DNA from: CAJBLF01 sp041675025
Lineage (GTDB): Bacteria > Patescibacteriota > Gracilibacteria > Absconditabacterales > Absconditicoccaceae
Assembly (NCBI GenBank): GCA_041675025.1
Contig: JBAYUS010000004.1
Span: forward strand, 1 to 64,000
Length of the DNA: 64,000 bases
Reading direction: 5' to 3'
Shown: one piece after another, positions 61,301 to 64,000 of the stretch
How the letters are laid out: each line of letters starts with the position of its first letter
How positions within the stretch are numbered: position 1 is the first letter of the stretch
Notes under the pieces: model-generated
Seen by the model: the letters and a program-made list of their open reading frames with translations, nothing else
Told to the model about the DNA's origin: nothing
The model's database searches: none
Program-made: the position numbers and the translations under genes

Positions 61301-64000
61301 TTGAACTTACTATAAAAAATCAACAATTTATTATAAATTTACCTGAAGTAGCAGATGTTATTTTTGGTTCGACAAATAATTTTAAAATACAAGCCATAAC
61401 AGATATCTGAGCAATAGATGAATTCAAAAAAACTACAAATACACTCGTATATATTCCAGAACCTACGGATAGTGTAATCACAGGTAATGAAGCAACCAAA
61501 ACAAAGATAACTATAAATGGAAACGATGTACTTGATCTTACACAATGAATGATAGATCCAACACTTACGATTGTTGCAGACAACGAAATGTTAGCAGATA
61601 TGAGTACATATACAGTAGCATTAGACGAAAAAATAATAGGAAAATTTTTGATCTGGAATACAAATTCTATAACTACAAATACTACCACTATCGATCTTCA
61701 AGATCCAATTACTTACGGTACGACACCTATCTTTACTGAATGATCTACCAACACACAAGGAATAGGAATTTTTGTTATCGCAAGTGCATATAATAAAAAA
61801 TGATATCTATCTATCGAAGATAGTGCAGATGCAATGCTAGGTATTGGATTTACTAGTGACTTCAAAAATATTTCAAATTTTGCAAATGGTAAGGCTGTAG
61901 GAGAAGCAACTATCTCATATGGATCACAATTCCTTATTAATTTCTGAGATCCCTTATTGGAAAGAAGAGAGAAAAATCCAGAAATACCTGATACTGATTT
62001 TGATGCATCAATAGGACAAACAATATTTACAGACCCAAACAAGAATATTTACAAAACACTTCCTATAGACTTCAATAACGATGGAATCAAAGATCTAATA
62101 GTTGTATATACAGATGGTACAGTTAAACTATTAAAAAATTATTGAGGAACTGAATGATACAAAAATCTTCAAGAACTTATGATTATTGCAGAACCTATAA
62201 AAGAAATTTATATAGGTGATATAGATGGAAACTGATATGAAGATATAACAGTCATTACATCAAATAACAAAGGAATAGTTTATCTCAATGATAAATGAAT
62301 TTTTGCAGTTGATGGAAAAAATATCTGTCTTAATACAAATGCAGAGCCAGATATGCAAACACCAAACCCAGATGATTTTTCAAATATCAACCAACTCTAC
62401 GTTGTAGATACAGACAAAGATAATATGTTGGATATAGTAACGAACGATACATTTGGAGATATCAAAATCTTTTATGGAGGATGAACAAACAAAGGAGCAA
62501 ATTTTCTCTCCTCTACTACATGAGCATGTGACGCTAATCGATATGAAAGACAAAAAGGTACATATAAAATTGTTAAACGTTTAGCTATTAGAGTAAACAG
62601 TAGTCGATATATACAAGATGAAAGTCTTGTTCATCGATTAGGATCAGAGGCACCAACAGAATGAACAAAAGAAGAATTGCCTCCACCAATAATTGATACT
62701 AGTAACTATGCCAAAGCACAATTTATGAGTGAAACAAAAAACTTTAGCACAAATCTAAATAATTTTATTACTGCATGAGCTAGACAGCTTGCATTTACAG
62801 AAAATCCACTAAGTACTTCTCCTCTCTATGAAACAACAGCTCCAGAAAATATTTTTTATCTACCGATCAACGAAAGTAACGATATAGTAAGTGTATATAA
62901 AAAATACAATGATATGAATGGATGAGTTTTGAGAAAAGGTGATCCTGTAGTAATACAAACTACAATAATTTATAAAAAACCAAATAATAAACTCACTTAT
63001 ATAGATGTACTCAAGTGACCACGATCTATAGTAAAAGATCCTACGAATAAAATTACTTCTCTATTATTTGATACAAATAATACCTGATCACTCAAAATTG
63101 ATCGAGACGTACCAGAAGAATTTCAATTTGTTATTGATAATATACAACTCAATTCTGGAGCAAAACTTACATTTTCTTATATGGCAACTTACGAACAAGT
63201 AGGTCCAATAAATACAATCACCGTAGAAGATCAAGATTTGTTGACAGAAAACAAAATTAAAGATGGATATGTAGATATAGCAATAAACAGTACTGATGCA
63301 TGTCAAAAGGGCAGACAAATATTATTTAATACTGTTATTGGAAACAAAAGAACCTATGAAGAAAAATTTTATGATATTCAAAAAGAAATAGACGAATACA
63401 ATAAATTAGCAGCAGATTCTCAAACAACAGCTACAAATAGTTTTCTTGATAAGGTAGAAGCTATCGGTGGTATAGACGATCTTTCAAATATACCATGAGT
63501 ATCAGCAAGTTTAGAAGACCGAAGACCAGTCAATATGTTGATGCCTGTAGCGTCATTAACTAGCCTATTATCTACTCAATGATGAGGAATAAATATTAAT
63601 ACAAATTTTCTTGATGCAGCAATGGGTAAAGTTTCCAAAAAAATGGATACAGCGCTACAGTGACTTTGTCAGTGATTTAAATTAGAAGGATGATGATGTC
63701 AGTGATCACCGATACCATTCAATCAAGCATTTTTGGCTCCTGGTTCGTATCACGTTTTCTGATGTGTACCATGACCACTAAATCCATTATATGCTGCATT
63801 CCAAACAATGAATCAAACACTTGGTAAGTGAATACCGGTTGTGTCATTTCCTGCAAGTTCAGTTATTCCTGTTTGGCCACCAAGTCCAGTATCTGTATGA
63901 GGAATATTTGGATGAGCAACTTCACAATTTAGATTATATATTGCACCTACACTTACTCTTGGCGTAGGTATGGCTATGTGTGCTTGACCATATCCAGTAG
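55324..64000 (+). CDS. Giant secreted surface protein, partial (3' end outside window)
   Basis: At least 2,892 codons from ATG 55324 to the window edge with no TAA or TAG but dozens of TGA. A short hydrophobic signal (about 9-22, FIILYGLSYLLQNS) begins it. Residues about 40-190 (NLVAIFVDKKIYPDIENNLERY, LIGLVLIGDIPLPVV) look like a caspase/gingipain (C25)-type fold, but catalytic residues cannot be assigned. A long Asn/Thr/Lys-rich helical and beta-rich body follows. Residues about 2245-2390 have FG-GAP/VCBS-type calcium loops (DFNNDGIKDLIVVY, GDIDGNGYEDITVI, DTDKDNMLDIV). The visible end is Gly/Pro/Cys-rich. It is probably a cell-surface adhesin or protease for host attachment. Confidence 0.75.

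Noticed and set aside
1..64000. TGA as tryptophan (code 4) or selenocysteine
   Set aside because: TGG is used for Trp, and TGA columns match glycine in every recognised family; no SECIS-like context or selenoprotein family.

Overview
The window is a stretch of an AT-rich bacterial genome that reads TGA as glycine. Almost every long gene carries in-frame TGA codons exactly where its family has a conserved glycine: both N-terminal glycines of the YchF G1 motif, all three glycines of a kinase G-loop, DFG of the same kinase, LPKTG of a sortase substrate, YGGGAG of TrmD, NQIG of enolase and GGGIG of NrdA. TAA and TAG still end genes and TGG is still used for tryptophan. UGA=Gly (genetic code 25) is known from the Absconditabacteria (SR1) and Gracilibacteria (BD1-5), so the organism is most probably one of these CPR lineages; the window does not tell which. 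Read with the standard code nearly all genes look shattered. The coordinates here use TGA=Gly, and several genes (3047-3517, 15848-15994, 17432-18541, 18681-19148, 23940-24632) only appear under that reading.

Layout. 1-1122: start of a secreted Ig-like repeat protein (minus strand, runs off the left edge). 1460-4703: tandem array of small membrane proteins, five of them with related soluble domains. 4987-5673: ComF-like phosphoribosyltransferase. 6026-8264: class D/F-like sortase next to its likely substrate, an ice-binding-like protein with DUF11-type repeats and a C-terminal LPKTG signal. 8542-10840: a Pro/Glu-rich membrane protein and a Xer-type recombinase. 11233-15766: NrdA, peroxiredoxin and NrdB, with two NrdR-like boxes upstream. 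15848-22332 (minus): small membrane protein, SLH-anchored esterase, pilus-like proteins, zinc-ribbon membrane protein, Rel (p)ppGpp enzyme and a type IV prepilin. 22434-28791: membrane protein, YigZ, SiaB-like kinase/ATPase, enolase, S-layer-like protein and a eukaryotic-like kinase. 28896-36031: YgjP-like metalloprotease, RlmE, CDF transporter, cupredoxin lipoprotein, flavin reductase, Cys-rich protein, YchF and a sigma-region-4/HARE-HTH protein. 36553-38262: uvrC with an in-frame TAA. 38434-46138: cell-envelope cluster of coiled-coil and membrane proteins ending with an L,D-transpeptidase. 46201-55136: two secreted proteins, small acidic protein, DciA-like protein, pilin-like protein, TrmD, a domain-swapped glycosyltransferase, a Cas4/RecB-type nuclease, RNase J and an O-methyltransferase. 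55324-64000: a giant secreted protein (>2,890 residues) open at the right edge.

Two themes stand out. First, the cell surface dominates: sortase and substrate, S-layer-type proteins, prepilins, an L,D-transpeptidase and the giant protein fit an episymbiotic lifestyle (inference). Second, the intergenic space is full of small palindromic repeats of several families, and two families have also entered genes in frame (uvrC, trmD, the glycosyltransferase and the Pro/Glu-rich protein), where the UGA code lets TGA-containing repeats be read through. No tRNA, rRNA or CRISPR array was seen. No clear Shine-Dalgarno sequence was seen upstream of the starts inspected.
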